A stretch of 64,000 bases of DNA from Desulfitibacter alkalitolerans DSM 16504 (GCF_000620305.1 NZ_KK211100.1:866735-930734), one strand, 5' to 3'; counted from the stretch's first letter, positions 1 through 9,127 are shown. The notes: generated by a model not told the origin, from the sequence alone. Made by a program: numbers and translations.

Positions 1-433
1 ATATTCCATCTATAGCTTGCTCAATCAAGGTACGATACTTTTCCTCACTAGCTCTAATCATACTGTGGGAATCCTGTATATTCTGGAGCATATTATTAAT
101 TTCTCTTGCTACAACTCCAAATTCATTATCCATGTGGGCAAATCTCAGTCTTTTAGCCAGATCATAGCTTTCACCAATGGCTTTTATTTCCCTGCTTAGC
201 TGTATTAGCCGGGAAAGAATACTTCTTTCCAAGAAGAATACTACTAAAAAAACCGTAACCATTCCCATAAAAAATTGAAAAAAGATAAGATTTTCAACTA
301 TATGATGATTGATGTTTGTAGTAATAATGGCTGTTAAACTAATAAAAATAACCCCCAGAGTTAAATAAATCCTTTTCCTAATCCTCAATTCATAAACCCC
401 CAACTTCATCCAATATGAGATTTTAAATGACAT
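1..433 (-). CDS. Sensor protein with HAMP and PAS domains (3' part beyond window)
   Basis: Reading the minus strand from an ATG at 433 gives an open frame of 144 codons that leaves the window at base 1. It has a first membrane helix (about residues 21-40), a very short outside loop, a second helix (about 50-68), a HAMP-like linker (about 70-122, with REIKAIGESYDLAKR) and the opening of a PAS domain (SEEKYRTLIEQAIDGI). This is the N-terminal layout of a membrane histidine kinase or a PAS-GGDEF protein; the output domain is not visible. The start is uncertain: a TTG at 388 has a better-placed GGGGG. With almost no extracytoplasmic loop, an internal or membrane signal is more likely than an external ligand. 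Confidence 0.7.
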   Translation of the reverse strand, partial: MSFKISYWMKLGVYELRIRKRIYLTLGVIFISLTAIITTNINHHIVENLIFFQFFMGMVTVFLVVFFLERSILSRLIQLSREIKAIGESYDLAKRLRFAHMDNEFGVVAREINNMLQNIQDSHSMIRASEEKYRTLIEQAIDGI

Positions 434-510
434 ATTTTCCCACTTTAGCTGTTTTTTCTTTTTTATTATATACCATGTCCATTGTCGAATTATGCTTAAA
501 ACAGAAGGTA

Positions 511-543
511 AAAATAAAAAAACTTCCATTTTAGGAAGTTTTC
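511..543 (-). terminator. Intrinsic terminator after the amidase gene
   Basis: A 9-bp stem (AAAACTTCC / GGAAGTTTT) closes a 6-nt loop. On the minus strand it is followed by a U-rich tract (complement of 511-520). It sits about 25 bp past the amidase stop codon. Confidence 0.85.
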
Positions 544-565
544 CAAAAAACATTTTTCTGCTAAT

Positions 566-1291
566 TTATTTTCTACTAAAGTCAAACACTGCTTTTTGTT
601 CCTGACTGTCCCAGGTTACCCTGCCTCCTGCCATTTCTGTAAATGCTCTTGCTTCTAGATACCATCGTCCATTAATAAGCTGCTTTTTATCACCGGGAAA
701 AGACTTGCTTTGGCCATCTAAATCCACAATTACAACGTGCATATCTTTCAGGTATAAATCTATACCACTTGACACGGCTTTTGCCAGTTCAAGTCTAAGT
801 CTCTCCTGAATAAGGCGTCGCCTATCCTCTTCATTATCAATAAAGCCATACTCAACAATAACCGTTTCTACCGGTTTGGCATCTCTTATTATATAGTAAT
901 AGTCCTGCCCCGGAAACATGGTTGATTCCCTGCTGTATATCCGTCGCCTCGTCATGCCCGTTTCCACAATTTTCTCCAACAAAATTGCAGCGAGCCGACC
1001 GTTGCTGTGGATGCTTTGAATTATTTCTGTACCTCTACCCCCTCCAGCATTAATATGATTAGATATACATAGAGCAGCACCACTATTTTTTATTATCCCG
1101 ATTCTTACAGCTGGGGTGATGCTTACATCCCTGTCTCTAGTCATAACCACATTATAGCCTGTTTTTGCTAATTCTTGTCTAAGCTTTAATGATATATCCA
1201 GTACCAGGTCCTTCTCTCTAATACTTCCAAATGATGTTCCATGATCTGTTCCCCCATGTCCAGGGTCTATAACAATTGTTTTGTAACTCAT
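566..1291 (-). CDS. N-acetylmuramoyl-L-alanine amidase with C-terminal stalk domain
   Basis: Zinc amidase of the Amidase_3 family, which cleaves the amide bond between MurNAc and the stem peptide of peptidoglycan. Counting from the ATG at 1291, the zinc ligands are His12 (DPGHGG), Glu26 (REKD) and His79 (SNHINA), and the catalytic Glu is Glu147 (VEYGF). After about residue 185 there is one copper-amine-oxidase-N-like stalk domain (INGRWYLEARAFTEMAGG, then VTWD). I prefer the ATG at 1291, which has GGGGG five bases upstream, over an upstream ATG at 1342. No signal peptide is visible, so it may act from the mother cell or leave by another route, as suggested for CwlD-like amidases. It could have a role in sporulation. 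Confidence 0.85.
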   Translation of the reverse strand: MSYKTIVIDPGHGGTDHGTSFGSIREKDLVLDISLKLRQELAKTGYNVVMTRDRDVSITPAVRIGIIKNSGAALCISNHINAGGGRGTEIIQSIHSNGRLAAILLEKIVETGMTRRRIYSRESTMFPGQDYYYIIRDAKPVETVIVEYGFIDNEEDRRRLIQERLRLELAKAVSSGIDLYLKDMHVVIVDLDGQSKSFPGDKKQLINGRWYLEARAFTEMAGGRVTWDSQEQKAVFDFSRK

Positions 1292-1377
1292 ACTAACCCC
1301 CAGAAAGATGTCAATCTGCTTTATATTATGTGGGGAAAACATACATGGTTACCCCTATTTTCACATATATTTAATTT

Positions 1378-3096
1378 TCAATTTTGTTCTCCATTATTTT
1401 GGTTATTATTTGGGGAGGTGGATAAAAGGTTGATAAATTCAGCGGGGGGCTTTACCCTCCAGATGTTATTTTCCTTATAGACCTGGAATACTTGTCCTGC
1501 TAGCCCATGGTCTGTATTATCCACTGTCACAACTGCATCCAGCTCATATATGGTTTTATCAGCCTCCTGGGCTTCTGATTTAACAGCATAGGACACTAAT
1601 CCACCTGACCAGCTGTTCATCCAGTTCCTATACTCGTCATAGCCTATGGTAAAATCAGTACCATGGAGCACCAACGCTTCTCTCCAATCCTTCCTCTTTA
1701 CAGCACTCATAAAATCATCTAGTGCTTTTTTGGCATTTCGACCCAATACATCACTGCCCTTTGCTTCTCTGGCCTCTCTATATTCGTCTGCTCTCTTTTG
1801 AAACTCCTCTTCTGTCAGAAAAGCCTCAGAAATATAACGATTGCCTGCATTCCATATTAAATATTCATCAATTCCCAGCTCCAAAGCAGCATCTATTTGT
1901 GCCCTTACCTCCCTTGCGCCATAGGGAATGTGTCCCGGTATCCAGGTTGCTGTAAAGCTCTGGAGCCAGGGCCTAATAATAGCTGGATTTTCAACTGGCG
2001 CATTTCTCTTTATGGCATCTGTCAGTGCCCTTCTTACCGTTCCTGCCGGATGGGCATCAGGGACTGCAAAGCCAAAGTATCCTGGACCATAATGACTGGG
2101 GTAAATCATGGGACAATTATAATAAACATTTACTGCAACCTTTTCCCAGGTTTGCCCTATCCTGTCTGAATCCCCCCATGATGTGGCTATTACACCAAAG
2201 GTATCTGCAGCTATATGTACATTATATTCTTCAAGCTGTTCCCTGGCGTATTCCAGAAAAGCCTTGATTGCATCATCCTTGGCAAGTCCATCCTCACCTG
2301 GATAAAAAGCCTCTCTATCCACCCTTCTGGCGTTTTCGGGAAATCTAACATAATCCCACTGTATTTCCCTGAATCCCAGTAGTGCAGCTTCTTTAGCTAT
2401 TGCTATATTATAATCCCATACCTTTTTCTCATAAGGGTTTATCCAGGCAACACCCTTATTGTCACGCCAGATGCCTCCACCATTTCTTTGGATTGCCCAT
2501 TCAGGCCTTTGCTCTGCTAGATGCGGGTCCTTAAAAACTACAATACGGGCTATTGGATAAATGTCCCGTTTCTTTAACTCTTCCATTACCGAGGCAATAT
2601 TAGAAATGGGTACTGATCTATTGGCACCCACTTCCTGTACTATCTGAATTTCACTTCTATAACTCATCAATCCATGGTCATTTTTCACATCAATTACCAT
2701 GGAGTTAAGCTCAGTTGCTTCTACCAGCTCCATTAGTCTGTTAAACCTTTCACTGACACCAACACTATTACCTGTTAGATAAATACCCCTGGCTTTAACA
2801 GGTGGATTTTCTGTTTGCTCTAGTGGCGGCAGGGGGACGAAAAACGCTCCAAGCTCCTCCTTTAATGACAGTTCTCTTAGACGTCTTTCCTCTCTAATGC
2901 GTTCTTCCTCAAGCCTTTTTTGCTCTTCCAGGTCAATCTCCTTTTCTCCTGCTGATCCAGCCTCTTCTTGCCCCGGCTTGTCGGCCTCTCCTTCATCTAC
3001 CGCTACAAAAAGTGAGCAGCCAGCAAGGGCCAGACTAAAAAGCACCAGAAAAGTGATGATAAAAGGAAACGCATACTTTTTTGTCAACAAATTCAT
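1378..3096 (-). CDS. Lipoprotein with putative glycoside hydrolase (DUF4015) domain
   Basis: The N-terminus is a lipoprotein signal (FSLALAGCSLF, lipid-modified Cys at about 27), followed by a charged Glu/Arg-rich linker (about 38-85). Then comes a TIM-barrel domain of the DUF4015 putative glycosyl hydrolase family (about 100-430): RGIYLTGNSVG, MVIDVKNDHG, ARIVVFKDPHLAE and EIQWDYVRFP, the last being the typical conserved strand with acidic residues. The C-terminal 110 residues (from about ALDDFMSAVKRKDW) look like a small SnoaL/NTF2-like fold. It is likely anchored on the outer face of the membrane and acts on cell-wall or capsular glycan; the substrate is unknown. It precedes the amidase on the same strand with a gap of under 100 bp, fitting a cell-wall role. 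Confidence 0.8.
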   Translation of the reverse strand: MNLLTKKYAFPFIITFLVLFSLALAGCSLFVAVDEGEADKPGQEEAGSAGEKEIDLEEQKRLEEERIREERRLRELSLKEELGAFFVPLPPLEQTENPPVKARGIYLTGNSVGVSERFNRLMELVEATELNSMVIDVKNDHGLMSYRSEIQIVQEVGANRSVPISNIASVMEELKKRDIYPIARIVVFKDPHLAEQRPEWAIQRNGGGIWRDNKGVAWINPYEKKVWDYNIAIAKEAALLGFREIQWDYVRFPENARRVDREAFYPGEDGLAKDDAIKAFLEYAREQLEEYNVHIAADTFGVIATSWGDSDRIGQTWEKVAVNVYYNCPMIYPSHYGPGYFGFAVPDAHPAGTVRRALTDAIKRNAPVENPAIIRPWLQSFTATWIPGHIPYGAREVRAQIDAALELGIDEYLIWNAGNRYISEAFLTEEEFQKRADEYREAREAKGSDVLGRNAKKALDDFMSAVKRKDWREALVLHGTDFTIGYDEYRNWMNSWSGGLVSYAVKSEAQEADKTIYELDAVVTVDNTDHGLAGQVFQVYKENNIWRVKPPAEFINLLSTSPNNNQNNGEQN

Positions 3097-3210
3097 GAAA
3101 AATCCCCCTTAAAACGACATTTCTCCCTGTATATAATGTATGCCAGGCGGGAGTATAAGTCTAATCCTAATATAAGGGGGCAGCAATCCAGATTGATGGA
3201 AAAGTAGATA

Positions 3211-5226
3211 TTAGGTTAGTTTTGTTCCTAGTTTCTTACAATTTAACACTGCTGGGAATAAAAGGTTATAATATAAACCATCCTTATTAATGAACCTCCG
3301 GTCCAGTTCATTGAAAAACTCTATTGCTCCCATGGGAACTGTAAGGTTGTTCTCTAAATGAAAGGCAACCATTCTGTCAAAAATAGTATATTTTTGCCGT
3401 TCTTTTATAACTGCCCTGCCTGAAGCCTCCTCCGCTGCCAGACGTTCCAGATATCTGCTTACAAAGTCCCATACACCTTCTTCAGTCCCTGGTTTTAGTT
3501 TTACTTCTTCAGCAGATATTTTGGGTTTATACGCTGAGACAGCAAGGTCCTCCTTCATGGCAGAATTAGTGGTAACCTGTATAAAGCTCCCCTGCTTTTT
3601 ATTTAATATACTAACATCTGCAATGATAAAGCCAGTCTTAAACAGTGCCTCCTGAATTGCATTCCATACCTGGTTTTTAGAATTGCTAAAAACCAGAGTC
3701 AGCCATCTTCCTGGCTTTAGAACACGATACATTTCTTTAAAGGAGCTTTCCATGAGCTGCTGATATTGATTTAAATCCTTTTTCTGCACTTTATTAATAA
3801 TTGCTTCTAAATGATTGTTGGTATATACGCCAAGCCAGGCTTCCCATAGAAAATTCAGCTCTGAATACATAATATTGCCGCCAAAGGGAGGATCGGTGAA
3901 AATATAATCGCAGCTATTATCTGCAATGGTGCTTAAATCTGTAGCAGAAGCTGTCTGGATTATGGTCTGACCCTGACCACTGCAGGTCTTATATCTTTTT
4001 ATCTTTCTGCTTAGAAAGTCTAAAACATTAATTTCTCTTATCATTGAACTGATGTATAGTGTTCCATTGAGCTTGCTGGGAAGACCTGACGGTCTTTCGC
4101 GATTTAGCCTGGATGAGCCCTCAGTAACAGCTGTAACAAACCATAATAATCTGCTTGATTTCTTCCTGGCTTTATCAGCAAAGGCAGCTAAAACATACAG
4201 GGCCCTTTTTGTATAAAAGTCACGTGCATGGATTAAGCCATGGGATTTTCTTGGTTGGGCTGTATTGTGACCCTCTGGCATTTTGCATTGGGGGTAGGGG
4301 TAGGGAATCTCCATTGCTTCAATACGTCTAATAATTTCCAGGTCGTGGCTGTCAGGTTCCTTCTCGTATCTTTTTCCCTTTATTGAGTAATTGATTGCTG
4401 CTGGAATCTGTTTAACCATTTCCATTTTAAATTTATTAACCGATTTTTTGCAGTTGGGGCACAAAAAATCTGCCTTTACTTTCCCAGTGGTTACATCCAA
4501 AGCTTCCTTCCAAAAAATAAGCTCACTGGTGCAATGGCAGCAAATAAATACGTCTGACCAGATGGTATAGTTAATCCGGCCCATAAGAGGCTCCCCTGCA
4601 TCATCCTGCTGCAGGCAGCCGTTTACTAGATGCCTGGTATAATACATCCAGCCACATTCTGCTTTTACCTCTTCTAAAATCTCTCTGGCCTGCTGTTGAA
4701 GTGCTGGGATGTTTACAGGAATATTATAGTTATAGGCAATAAATGTGGCTGCTGGGGATAAATCATTTAAGATAACATTACGGCCTCCCCACCTTACAGT
4801 ACCCATTTCATTTTCAATCTGCCTGGCCAGATCCTCTTCAGGGCATCCACACATTTGAGCTGCAACACCTGTCATGCCAGTTCCGCAGAAACAATCCAGG
4901 ACAATATCTCCAGGCTCCGTATAATGAAGGATATATTTCATTATCGCCTTATAAGGCACCTTGGTGTGATATGAGTGAGCTCTATAGATAGGGTCATTCT
5001 TGCCCTCCACAACATCTGCGGCAAAGGGCTGGCTTTGATAGTTATCACAGCTTTCATCATAAGGCTTTCCATACTGGTTGATGAAATTCCGTATATATGG
5101 ATTTGGTCCCAGAGTGTAATGAGGTAGGTCTGATAGAAAGAGTATATCCTGAAAAGTGCCTTTTGGAAAACCTTCTTTATGCTTTATTGCTGAAAGTATC
5201 TCCCTATAATCGTAAGAAGACTGCAT
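3211..5226 (-). CDS. Orphan DNA methyltransferase with zinc-ribbon insertion
   Basis: S-adenosylmethionine-dependent DNA methylase. Motif I is DCFCGTGMTG near residue 112 and motif IV is DPPFGGN near 445, so the order is I, then a long middle region, then IV. The middle region contains two CxxC pairs (about 230-265: CCHC and CPNC), a probable zinc ribbon, in the place where a target-recognition domain would lie. DPPF is typical of amino-methyltransferases acting on adenine or N4-cytosine. No restriction endonuclease or specificity subunit lies nearby, so it looks like a solitary methylase of the large adenine-specific methylase (COG1743-like) group. The ATG at 5226 has GGGAGTGAGAAGG upstream. 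Confidence 0.8.
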   Translation of the reverse strand: MQSSYDYREILSAIKHKEGFPKGTFQDILFLSDLPHYTLGPNPYIRNFINQYGKPYDESCDNYQSQPFAADVVEGKNDPIYRAHSYHTKVPYKAIMKYILHYTEPGDIVLDCFCGTGMTGVAAQMCGCPEEDLARQIENEMGTVRWGGRNVILNDLSPAATFIAYNYNIPVNIPALQQQAREILEEVKAECGWMYYTRHLVNGCLQQDDAGEPLMGRINYTIWSDVFICCHCTSELIFWKEALDVTTGKVKADFLCPNCKKSVNKFKMEMVKQIPAAINYSIKGKRYEKEPDSHDLEIIRRIEAMEIPYPYPQCKMPEGHNTAQPRKSHGLIHARDFYTKRALYVLAAFADKARKKSSRLLWFVTAVTEGSSRLNRERPSGLPSKLNGTLYISSMIREINVLDFLSRKIKRYKTCSGQGQTIIQTASATDLSTIADNSCDYIFTDPPFGGNIMYSELNFLWEAWLGVYTNNHLEAIINKVQKKDLNQYQQLMESSFKEMYRVLKPGRWLTLVFSNSKNQVWNAIQEALFKTGFIIADVSILNKKQGSFIQVTTNSAMKEDLAVSAYKPKISAEEVKLKPGTEEGVWDFVSRYLERLAAEEASGRAVIKERQKYTIFDRMVAFHLENNLTVPMGAIEFFNELDRRFINKDGLYYNLLFPAVLNCKKLGTKLT

Positions 5227-5305
5227 ACCTTCTCACTCCCTTATGGATTTATGGAGCAGCGATATATTCAAAGTTTTATTCAGTTTTTAATGAGATGGGC
5301 GCATA

Positions 5306-6148
5306 TTACTTATAATAAAAAATTGCCAGTGTTCCCGGTCCTGCATGGGTTCCAATGGTACAGCCTATTTCTGCAACTATTATTTCCCTGGGTTTCAACA
5401 CATCTGCAACTTCCTCCTTGAATACCTCTACCTTTTCAGGAATAATGGCATGGGCGAGGGCAACAGTCTTATTAGAGAAGTCTCCTCCCCTTTGTTTTGC
5501 AAGCTCTATCATCTTATGAATGACCTTTTTACTTCCTCTAACCTTGTCAAGGGGCTCTACAAGTCCATCAACTACCGTTAAGATTGGTTTGATATTAAGG
5601 ATGTTAGCAATAGTAGCCTTCATGGGGTTTAATCTTCCACCCTTTTTCAAATATTCCAATGTATCTACTGTAAATATGTGGTCAACCTTTGGCCTTAAAC
5701 TGTTCAGCTGCTCAACTATTTCCTGCCTTGCTGCCCCGGCTTCAGCCATTTTTGCCGCTTCATAGACAAGCATACCCCCACCAAAGGACAAACCCAGAGT
5801 ATCAATCACGTCTATCTTATCACTATCTAGTTCCTTTTTTGCTAAAACAGCAGATTGATGTGTGCCGCTAGCCCGGGAAGAGCCATTAATACACAATATT
5901 TCCTTACCTTCAGCTAACCCTTGTCGAAATACTTCCAAAAATTCAGGTGGAGTAATTTGTGAGGTTCTAGGCAGGTCCCTGGCTTCAGAGAGTTTTTTAT
6001 AAAACTCAGGATATGTCAAATCAACACCATCTTTGTATTCTTCATCACCAAAATGGACCTTTAAAGGCACCACCATAATCCGGTATCTATCCCTGATATC
6101 CTGGGGTACATCTGTCATGCTATCTGTAATTATTTGAATTTTTGTCAC
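5306..6148 (-). CDS. DegV family fatty-acid-binding protein
   Basis: DegV-fold protein of normal family length (about 280 residues). Typical signatures are IITDSMTDVP at the N-terminus, the fatty-acid carboxylate-binding region (ITPPEF, then NGSSRASGTHQSA) and the C-terminal GCTIGTHAGPG. Relatives bind a fatty acid and some (FakB) present it to the kinase FakA; no fakA partner is seen here. The start is probably GTG at 6148, eight bases after GGAGGTG; a TTG one codon earlier is also possible. It stands alone between the methylase and rarD. Confidence 0.9.
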   Translation of the reverse strand: MTKIQIITDSMTDVPQDIRDRYRIMVVPLKVHFGDEEYKDGVDLTYPEFYKKLSEARDLPRTSQITPPEFLEVFRQGLAEGKEILCINGSSRASGTHQSAVLAKKELDSDKIDVIDTLGLSFGGGMLVYEAAKMAEAGAARQEIVEQLNSLRPKVDHIFTVDTLEYLKKGGRLNPMKATIANILNIKPILTVVDGLVEPLDKVRGSKKVIHKMIELAKQRGGDFSNKTVALAHAIIPEKVEVFKEEVADVLKPREIIVAEIGCTIGTHAGPGTLAIFYYK

Positions 6149-6277
6149 CAATTACACCTCCTACTTTTAGTTCCTGAGCCCTGTTTTCTATGCCCTGCTA
6201 TAATTATTTTCTACACAGGGAAAGTAAAATCCTACCAAATACCTGAAAATTTTTTATTATTATTATGAATTTTTCAC

Positions 6278-7207
6278 TTATGACTGCAGCACCTTATCTT
6301 TTGACTGCAGTTGTTCAATTCTTCTAAAAGCTGAATACTTGGCAAAGGAGTATATTGCTATTGCTATCCAGATGAAGCTAAAGCTGATAAAATGGATTTT
6401 GGTAAAATCCTCTTTGAATACAAATATTCCCAGAAACAGGCTTATTGTTGGAGCAATATATTCCATAAAACCAATGGTTGACAGCTCAATCCTTTTTGCA
6501 CTTTCAGCAAACCAGAGCAGGGGCGTGGCAGTAGCTACTCCTGCACCAATTAGTAAAAGGGTTACTGCCAAAGAGGCTTCTCCCAGGGCCCCCACACCCT
6601 GGAATTGTTTGAATATAATATATCCTATTGCAACGGGAGTTATTATTGCAGTTTCCAGAACTAGACCAAAAATGGGTTCAGCTTTAAGAAGTTTCTTGGC
6701 CAATCCATATAGGCCGAAAGATACTGCCAGCACAAGGGCAACCCATGGCACTCTTCCATACTCCACAGTTATTATAAGAATACCTATTAAAGCCATCCCC
6801 ACTGCCAGGCACTGCCATAATGTGATTCTTTCCTTTAAAAAAGCTACTCCAAGAAAAACCGATACAATGGGTAAGATATAATACCCCATGCTTGCTTCAA
6901 TAACGTAATTAGAATTTACTGCCCAGATAAAGGTGAACCAATTTATTGAAATAAGCAGTGAGCATATGACAATTACCACTAATTTTTTCTTCTCTAAAAG
7001 GTATTGTTTTAAAGAGCCTAGCTTTTTTAAAACCATGATAATACCTGTCATAAAGACAAAGGACCACAGCACGCGATGGGCAAGAATTTCACCAGCTGGA
7101 ATTTGATTTAACATTTTCCAGTATAAAGGCAAAAAGCCCCATGCAGTAAATGCAAGCAGACCATAGATAAATCCAAGGGTTTTTTCACTTATTTTTGAAC
7201 CTTCCAT
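6278..7207 (-). CDS. RarD-type EamA/DMT family transporter
   Basis: Ten hydrophobic segments across 309 residues and the RarD opening (GFIYGLLAFTAWGFLPLYWK) mark this as a member of the drug/metabolite transporter superfamily, RarD group (named from the E. coli chloramphenicol-sensitivity protein). LAHRVLWS and SMGYYILPIVSVFLG are further family signatures. The substrate is not known for most members. The ATG at 7207 follows AAAGGAG. It is probably a single-gene unit. Confidence 0.85.
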   Translation of the reverse strand: MEGSKISEKTLGFIYGLLAFTAWGFLPLYWKMLNQIPAGEILAHRVLWSFVFMTGIIMVLKKLGSLKQYLLEKKKLVVIVICSLLISINWFTFIWAVNSNYVIEASMGYYILPIVSVFLGVAFLKERITLWQCLAVGMALIGILIITVEYGRVPWVALVLAVSFGLYGLAKKLLKAEPIFGLVLETAIITPVAIGYIIFKQFQGVGALGEASLAVTLLLIGAGVATATPLLWFAESAKRIELSTIGFMEYIAPTISLFLGIFVFKEDFTKIHFISFSFIWIAIAIYSFAKYSAFRRIEQLQSKDKVLQS

Positions 7208-7399
7208 TTATTCATTGCTCCTTTAAGTGGCCGTTATAATGCACTTAATTAATCATACGCAAAAAAGCCCGGCATTTCAATAGAAAAAATCATGCTATCC
7301 CTTAGCTAGTTTCCAATGAATGTGGCTGTTTTTTTACCTTTTCAGGAATATATAAATAGCTAAATCGGAACAATAACAACTACCAGGAGGTGATATGAA

Positions 7400-7558
7400 A
7401 TGCCAGATGACATTAACTGTCAGATAGAGGAATGTGTATATAATGATCAGGTAGGCGGCTGCAAGGCGCCAAATATTGAAGTGCGTTCAAGTCTAGAAAG
7501 TAGAGTTTGTGAAACCTCTGATAACACATGCTGTCAATCATTTCAGCCAAGAGAATAA
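7400..7558 (+). CDS. DUF1540 domain protein (52 aa, cysteine-rich)
   Basis: A 52-codon gene on the plus strand, preceded by an excellent ribosome site (AGGAGGTGATATGAA). The protein has six cysteines, with the spacing INCQIEECVYN...GGCKAPNIEV...CETSDNTCCQSF, matching the DUF1540 pattern: Cys near the start, YN before the central Cys, and an A.I.V strand. Such proteins are common in spore-forming Firmicutes, usually as small metal- or redox-related proteins of unknown role. Its stop codon lies inside the long hairpin shared with the convergent IMPase gene. Confidence 0.85.
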   Translation: MPDDINCQIEECVYNDQVGGCKAPNIEVRSSLESRVCETSDNTCCQSFQPRE

Positions 7559-7586
7559 ACCAGGCTTAGCCTGGTTTATTCTCTTG
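7548..7586. terminator. Bidirectional terminator with perfect 18-bp stem
   Basis: Bases 7548-7565 and 7569-7586 are perfect reverse complements around a 3-base loop (TTA). The stem contains the stop codons of both convergent genes (DUF1540 TAA at 7556-7558 and IMPase TAA at 7576-7578), so the two genes end within one palindrome. Confidence 0.85.
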
Positions 7587-8400
7587 TACCTTTATAGAGA
7601 GAGGGTTGTTGAAACACCTTTTCTAACACCACGTGATAAAGCTCTTTCGATGAACATGCCACTAAAGCTGTTGGCTTACCTGTTAAATCCAACTTCATAT
7701 GATCAATACCCCCATAATACCCACCAACTTCATTAAGAATAATTCCTGCTGCAGCAAAATCCCAGGATTTTAGATTAGTTGAAATATAAATATTCAATTC
7801 ACCTGTAGCTATCTTGCAAAGCTCCAGGGAAGCTGCACCAAAATATCTATGTCCTCTTACATCTTTGGCCAGATTGAATATTTTAATTCTATATTTATTA
7901 TATAATTCTTCAATGCTATTAAGACTAATGTTTATAATGCAATTTTTTAATGGGATTCGAGTTAAGTTGTTGATTCTCTTATTATTTAAATAAGCTCCTT
8001 CTCCAGATATGCCCTGGTAAAGGTCGTCATTTACAGCATCATATACTATGCCAAAAACAGGCTTGCCATCTTTATACAGGGCCAGGGATATGGAAAAATT
8101 TTTCTTAAAACATACAAAATTAGTGGTTCCATCGATAGGGTCAAGTATCCAAACATAACCTGTCAAGTCTCCATTATTATGTTTTTCTTCAGAAATAAAT
8201 TTATGGTCTGGATAATTTTTTTTAAGCTCTGCAATTACAAGGCTCTGAACTCTTTCATCAAATTCAGTTAACAGATCTCTATGATCATGGTTTTTATAAT
8301 TACATGCTATCTCCCTGCTCGCAGCATGCTTTAATAAGCCACCAGCTCTAATTACCATGGACTTGGCCATGTTTACAGCTTCGCTTAAATGGAATACCAT
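7576..8400 (-). CDS. Inositol monophosphatase family protein at the end of the phn operon
   Basis: Mg2+-dependent sugar-phosphatase fold of the IMPase/SuhB/CysQ group. The metal-site motifs are present: FISEEKHNN (Glu-Glu), WILDPIDGTTNF and SWDFAAAGII. The length (274 aa) is normal. It starts 17 bp after the phnL stop with a strong site (GGGGGAGAGAGT ATG), so it is very likely co-transcribed with the phosphonate genes. The family removes a phosphate monoester from a small molecule. In this place it could act on ribose phosphates produced by C-P lyase, or on 3'-phosphoadenosine or inositol phosphate as housekeeping relatives do. The link to phosphonates is inferred from position only. Confidence 0.85.
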   Translation of the reverse strand: MVFHLSEAVNMAKSMVIRAGGLLKHAASREIACNYKNHDHRDLLTEFDERVQSLVIAELKKNYPDHKFISEEKHNNGDLTGYVWILDPIDGTTNFVCFKKNFSISLALYKDGKPVFGIVYDAVNDDLYQGISGEGAYLNNKRINNLTRIPLKNCIINISLNSIEELYNKYRIKIFNLAKDVRGHRYFGAASLELCKIATGELNIYISTNLKSWDFAAAGIILNEVGGYYGGIDHMKLDLTGKPTALVACSSKELYHVVLEKVFQQPSLYKGTRE

Positions 8401-8416
8401 ACTCTCTCCCCCATCA

Positions 8417-9115
8417 CTAGCATATTAGTTTTCCAGCCTGCATGTTAAACTCTTTGTCACATAGGCCATCCATAAAATCTAGATCATGAAAAATACCTAT
8501 GATAGAAGTTCCTTCTGTTTTTAGCATTTCAAGGAGAACCTTAACCCGCAGCTTGGATTCATTATCTAGTGAAGCAGTAGGCTCATCCAGAAGGAGAAGC
8601 CTGGGTTTTTTAACCATTGCCCTGGCAATGTTCAACCTAAGCTTTTCTCCACCTGAAAAAGATTTAGGGTAAATGTCCCATAACTCCTGGTCTAATTCAA
8701 AATGCTCAAGAATTTTTTGTGCCTGTCCTTTTGCATGATTTAAATCCCAGTCCATTTCAAGTAGGGCTTGCTCCACAATTTCTCTAGCCGTGGTTCTGGG
8801 CATTATATTTAAAAACTGAGAAACATACCCAATTTCTCTTTTGCGCAGATTAATAATCTGTCTTTCAGAGGCCATGGTTAAATCTATTAGCCCGTAAGCA
8901 TCTGAGTGGTACCACACACTGCCATGTTGGGGAATATAAGTTCTATATATACACTTTAAGATTGTAGATTTTCCTGAACCGCTTCTGCCGGTGATACCAA
9001 CAAACTCCCCTTTATATAACGAAAGATTTATTCTGCTGCAGCCTTTAATTCTTTTGCCTATATTATGGAGTTCAAAATCCTTTGTTAGGTTCTCTATTCT
9101 AATTATTTCATCCAT
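8417..9115 (-). CDS. phnL: C-P lyase subunit PhnL (ABC-type ATPase)
   Basis: ABC ATPase of the PhnL type: Walker A GRSGSGKST, signature FSGGEKLRLNIARAM, Walker B LLLLDEPTASLD, plus the PhnL-typical GYVSQFLNIMPRTTA. In the known system PhnL associates with PhnI, PhnG and PhnH in making ribose 1-methylphosphonate 5-triphosphate. I place the start at the ATG at 9115, which has AGGTG at proper distance; a GTG at 9127 overlaps the preceding small ORF. The gene follows phnM and the small ORF and precedes the IMPase gene. Confidence 0.9.
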   Translation of the reverse strand: MDEIIRIENLTKDFELHNIGKRIKGCSRINLSLYKGEFVGITGRSGSGKSTILKCIYRTYIPQHGSVWYHSDAYGLIDLTMASERQIINLRKREIGYVSQFLNIMPRTTAREIVEQALLEMDWDLNHAKGQAQKILEHFELDQELWDIYPKSFSGGEKLRLNIARAMVKKPRLLLLDEPTASLDNESKLRVKVLLEMLKTEGTSIIGIFHDLDFMDGLCDKEFNMQAGKLIC

Positions 9116-9127
9116 ATGGAATTTCAC

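Noticed and set aside
17-199. 60-codon plus-strand ORF at the left edge
   Set aside because: The opposite strand carries a clear HAMP/PAS sensor frame over the same bases.
6339-6881. 180-codon plus-strand ORF opposite rarD
   Set aside because: It is antisense to a well-supported transporter gene, has no ribosome site and no recognisable domain.
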